From the NCBI GenBank assembly GCA_004026145.2, contig SWLE01000577.1, forward strand, positions 17,144 through 81,143: DNA of 64,000 nt, given 5' to 3'. The notes beneath the pieces are model-generated. The model searched no databases and was not told the DNA's origin. It was given only the letters and a program-made list of their open reading frames with translations. This document shows positions 51,101-57,100 of the stretch, piece after piece. This stretch comes from Takifugu bimaculatus. Its lineage: Eukaryota > Chordata > Actinopteri > Tetraodontiformes > Tetraodontidae. The translations under genes and the position numbers were made by a program. Every line of letters starts with the position of its first letter. The first letter of the stretch is position 1.

Positions 51101-54100
51101 GTAGTGTGGTAAAGGAATGTGCAGAAGAGCTGAAGGATGTATTCACAGACATCTTCAACACCTCCCTGAAACAAGCCATTGTCCCATCATGCTTCAAAGC
51201 CACCACAATCATACTTGTTCCAGAGAAATCATCACCATCCTGCTTCAAAGACTACCGTCCTGTGGCACTGACGCGCATCATCATGAAATGCTTTGAACGG
51301 CTAGTCATGTCTCAAATCAAATCCATTCCCCCACCACCCTGGACCCCTTCCTGTTCGCATACAGAGCCAAACTATCCACAGAAGATGCAATTTGCTCCAC
51401 CCTCCACCCACCTGGACAAGAACAACTGATACGTGAGAATGCTGTTCATAGACTTCAGTTCAGCGTTCAACACCATTATACCACAACAACTCGTCTACAA
51501 ACTGGACAAGCACCTCCCTCTGCAACTGACTGCTCGACTTCCTATGCCAGAGGCCACAAGTAGTGCCTGTAGGCAAAAATACTTCTGACAGCATCACCCT
51601 GAGCACTGGGGCTCCACAAGGCTGTGTGCTCAGTCCTCTGCTCTTCACTCAGCTAACACACGACTGCACACCAACCTACAGCTCCAACCATCTTGTGAAG
51701 TTTGCGGACAACACAACTCTGGTGGGGCTCATCACCAAAGGCGATGAATCTCACTACAGGGAAGAGGTTGACCTCCTAACCAGCTGGTGCAAGGACCTCC
51801 TGCTAAATGTCAGCAAGACCAAGGAGATTGTTGTCCACTTCCAGAGAGGCCACACCCAACACCCGCCACTGACCATCGATGGTGCTACAGTGGTGAGGGT
51901 GAACAGCATCAAATTTCTGGTAGTGCACATCAGGGAGGATCTCACATGGACCACCAACACCGCATCACTGGTGAAGAAGGCCCAACAGGGCCTCTACTTC
52001 CTGCGCAATCTCAAGCGCAGCAGTACTGCAACATCCATCCTGACCACATTCTACAGAGGAACCATTGAGAACATCCCTTCCAGATGCATCACTGTGGGGT
52101 GGGAGCTGCACTGACTACAACAGTAAAACCCTACAGCACATTGTGAATCCTCCTTGGAAGATCATTGGTGCAAGACTCCCCTCCCTGCAAGACATCTACA
52201 TCACGCACCTCTCCTGAAAAAGCCATCATAAGCCATCCCGCACACAAGCTGTTCAGCCTCCTGCCCTCTGGAAGGAGGTACAGGAGTCTCCGCTCCCGGA
52301 CCACCAGACTCACCAGCAGCTTTATCCATCAAGCTGTGAGACTGCTGAACTCTCTCCCCTCAGCCCCAGCCAGCAGAACCAAAGGACTGTCAGGAGCCTA
52401 ATTTCTGGACACTGACTAACAGATGACTACCTCTGAATCGTGTAAAATGCACACACCAGCTGCTACTATTACTATTAACATTGTAGTTAATAATATTATA
52501 TTCTTACCATTACTGCTGTTATAAGTAGGATTACTGCCACTGGCTGCCTTGCGCTACCAGAATCCCTTACCAATACTTAGAACTGGAGCTGTTCCCTCAT
52601 AGTACATCTTCCTAAAATGTACACTGTTGAAACTCCTCTAATGTTACACTGCTATTTGTCTTATATCTTCTCTTTAGTACCTGTAAGGCCATAAGCCTTA
52701 ACCAACTTAGCGCTTTATTTTCTTTATTATCAGTTAGGACTAGACCATACAAGGACATGTTCATGCTCCCATATGTTGTGTCCGTGCACTTTAATGTTTG
52801 TCCTGTTCTGCTCTGTCTTGATACTTGTCTACGCACGGGACAATGAGAAACATAACCCTAACACTAGAAAAGGCTAGTAAGGTGATGTGTGGTGGAAATG
52901 GATTAACCCTAACCCTCTACGCACGGGACAGTGAGAAACATCATTTGATTCCTTTGTATGTCATGGACATGTGAAGAAATTGACAAATAAAATTGACTTG
53001 ACTTAATTTATGTATTTATGTTGTATACATTATGAAATGTTTTTAAACCATTTTTCTTAATAGTTTCAGGATCTGATTCTGAGCTTCAAATTAAAGTAAT
53101 TAGAATCTTTATATTCCATTACTGAATGTCTTTCCTCTTTTCAATGTAGGCCCACTTCCTATATTTGGCAGAAGAAGGATGGAGCACTGCCCCCACTGGC
53201 CAAATCTGATGGTGCTTTCTTGCATTTTGAGATGCTCAACAAATCTGACAATGGAGTCTACCTTTGCCTGGCAGACAATGGCATAGGAAGCAGCCAGGGG
53301 GAGTACATCCTCCTTGTCCAAGGTACACACTAGAAAAGGCTAGTAAGGTGATGTGTGGTGGAAATGGATGGCCTGGTGTCGCACAGTTATTCTTTAATTC
53401 TTCATCTTTTTATCAATTTGTGTGGTTTGTTGCTTGTACTTCCATCTGTTTTCTGATTTTTTGTTTTTCCTCCTGTTTCTGTTTGTCATTTTGCTTTATC
53501 TCATCCAAATGTGACACCATTTTGCCACTGCCATTGCTTCCTAATTTAATTGCTTTTCTTCATTGTGGTTCCCTTCACTTTTTTGATCCATGGCCATTTT
53601 TGCACTTTGCTTGCTCATTGTCATCCCCACAACTCCTCATGTAATCCACTTTCCCCTGACTACTCATCCAATTGCTCCCAATATCCCATGGACCCCAAAT
53701 CAGTGGATAGCAGCAGCCCTTCGCTTGACTCTTCCATCTATCCAACCCACTTCCTGTCTTCTTCCTCTCCCTCCGTCTCTCCTGGCTCTAATCCCTCCTC
53801 CATCTCTTCTACTGGCTCCGATAGCATGTCTTCCTCCTACTCCCCTGGCTCTGATCCCACTCCTATCTCTTCTTCTGGCTCTGATACCATGTCTTCCTCC
53901 TCCTCTCCCAGCTCTGATCCCACTCCTATCTCTTCTACTGGCTCTGATACCATGTCTTCCTCCTCCTCTCCCAGCTCTGATCCCACCTCTGTCTCTTCTT
54001 CTGGCTCTGATACCATGTCTTCCTCCTCCTCTCCCGGCTCTGATCCCACCTCTGTCTCTTCTTCTGGCTCTGATACCATGTCTTCCTCCTCCTCTCCCAG

Positions 54101-57100
54101 CTCTGATCCCACCTCTGTCTCTTCTTTTGGCTCTGATACCATGTCTTCCTCCTCTCTCACTGAACCTGCCTCTACTATTACTTCTTCCCGTGGCTCTAGT
54201 TACTCCCTCACTAGCGCAGGCACAATCCTCTATACACAGTCCTTCAAATTCTCCCCAACTACCCTTTCAAATGTCCTCTTTCCTGACCTTCCACTCCCTC
54301 ATGACTTCACTCCAACTCCCTCGAACCCCCCTGCTAGCTCTGCTACGCCTTCCTCCTCACCTGCTTTTATTACCGTCACTCCCTCAGTTTCTATCCGGCT
54401 AAACGGAGTGTACACTTTCACAGGTAAAACCACCTGAGCCACACACACACCCACACACATGCAATCACTCACTAAAACAAATGGAAGAAAGGCACGATGA
54501 AGGTAAAGGTGTCATCACCTGGCCTTGTCACAACTGTTGATGTGTTTTTTTTCTTCTGGTTTTCCTCTTTCTTCCTGGTACTAATACCTAACCCTAAATG
54601 TTCTGATAAATAATCCCCCATTCATCTAAACATCCTTCCTTTCATCTATCATTCATCTTTCAATCTAAACATCCAACAATCCATCTACTCATCCACTCAT
54701 CCTGAAGATGCTGCAGACTACATTGCAGGTATAATTTTCCACGGGTCACCTGTGGTTGTGTCAGTTGTTCTTACTGTGCTTGTCTGTCTGTCAGTGCTTG
54801 TGTTTGTGGTTTCTGTCAATTTTTTAGAAACTCTAGAGTTTTGACACAAAAAGCTCAAAGTCTGTGTGTGGCATTGTGGGATGTGTTGATCATGTTTCGA
54901 GGTGTACTTTCAGGGCCTTGTGTGCCTTCCTTTGTGGCTGACTGCAGGCTCATTCTTAGTCTTGCCTCGCCAGCATGCCAACTTCAACTCCTCCCCACCC
55001 AGCTCGAGTGTGTGTTGGATTGTGTGGATTTCCATGTGTTTATGCCATTCTAAATTCAGCTTAGAGACCTTCCTCCCCCTCTTTTGTCCTTTGTCCTCCT
55101 CTTTTCTTGGTTGTCCTTGCTGGTCTTCTTCCACCAACACATCAGCTGAGTGACTCTTTCTGTCCCTCTGTTCCTATGGCTGGAGCAAGCTGCTTCTATG
55201 TTTTCTTCCTATTGTCTACATCTGTAACAATTACAAATGACTTCATCAAGTCCTGTCTGTTCTCTGCATTCCATGCAAAAAAGCCAGAAATGAATATTAC
55301 ATTATTTCCACCTAGATGAGGTCGTCCCTGCACGGCAGGATGAGCACAAGCTCTCCGATCTAGAAGAGAAGTTGATATTAGTTTCAATCATGTGTGATTA
55401 AGCTTTCGATTTCTGGAAATTCAATGCTATCCCCACATTTGCAGGTTTCAAATTCAGCCTCAGATAATTGCAGACTCTTTTAAAAGTTTTAAAGTTCGGA
55501 AGTAATGGGATAGCAATGAAAGAAGAAAGGTTGAGGTGTTTTATTTTGTATTTTGGTTTGTCCTAGAAGGGTTTTACTGTTTTGGTACATTCTATACTGA
55601 CAAGTTATCTTTGCTCCCCCCTTGTCTCTTCTTTATCCAATTCATCCAATTCCCCCCTCTTATTTCCTTTCCCCTTCATCATCTAACCCTTCCACCCTTT
55701 TCACCCTCTTGCCAACTGTTTCTTCACTGCCTGCATATTTTTTAATCAATCCTGTTTATATCCTAATGCTTCGACTCTCATTTAACTATCCAAACTAATC
55801 TCTCATCTCCTCTTTCCATCTGAACATCCCATCTTCTCAAGATCCCACAGCCATGTCAAGTCCTTCAGGAGTGGACCACGCTGTGATTGGAGGGGTGGTG
55901 GCTGTTATCGTCTTCATCCTGCTCTGCCTCCTTATCATCTTTGGAAGATACCTCATTCGACACAAAGGTCGACTGCTCGCACTCTAGCCCAAACCTTTGC
56001 GTATACGCATGCATTCATGAGTACAGTTCAGAATACACCCACATAAACACTGATACAGTTATATTGGGACTAATTATACCAACCGCACACCTCTACATAC
56101 AACTGCACAATGGCGCACTCACTGTAATAATTTACTGTTGACCGTTGATGTGTCAGCAGAATATTTTCACTTATAATACATGCAAACTTGTAGACAATAG
56201 AGATATGTCTCCACTTCATACACCTGTACAAACATTGAGCCATGAGACCCTCTGATTCAGAGATAGCCACGTTAGACTCCTGATGACATTTGCTGCCAAA
56301 ATATGGGCAGTAACATCTGAGAAACAGAGCAGAGTTCCTGAGTTCCTCCAGGTCCAAACCAAATAAGTGATCAACTGTTAATCAATTCAGTCCACCCACT
56401 CTCACAAAAAATGTTATACTTTTATGGCATTTCATTTATTGTTTTAGCTTATCAACAATCACAAAGAGAAATATAAATATGTAGATCTGAAACAATTTCT
56501 CAAAAAAAGACAAAAAGGGCAATATTCTGAAGTGTGGGCCAAGACTACCTCATCAAACTAGTCGGAACTGAGAAGGGTTGCCATAGTAAATTCATTGGCT
56601 TTTGTATTGAGGGTCCATTATAAATGTAATATTTTGGTGCTGAAAAGCTTAGTTATGAAGTTATGTTTTGTGCTATGGAAAAGGTTAGAAAATAAGACAG
56701 CGAGGAATACTTGAATTCTTTGAAATTCATTAGTTTTAAATTTGTTATTTGCCACCATAAAGGTTGGAAATTTCTGACACAAATCAATAAATTGAATGTC
56801 ATGAGTATCATCATCATCAGCTCAATCATCAAGTTTCAACCCATTACAAATAAAATAAATGATTTAGCCTAAAATAAATGTCCACATTTTTATTGGTTTC
56901 GTTCCAGCAAAGTGAAAGGACATGGGTGTTACAATGGGTATGTCATTGATCCCCAAAAAATCCAACAATAAAAACGTTTTACCATTCAGTAACTAAAGAG
57001 CAATAACTGTAGCTTCATGAGAATTGGTGAGATGGATTCTGCTTTCATTTGTAAAGAGCTTTATTTAGATGAAAGTTGTTACCTGGTCTAGTCTAAAAGG

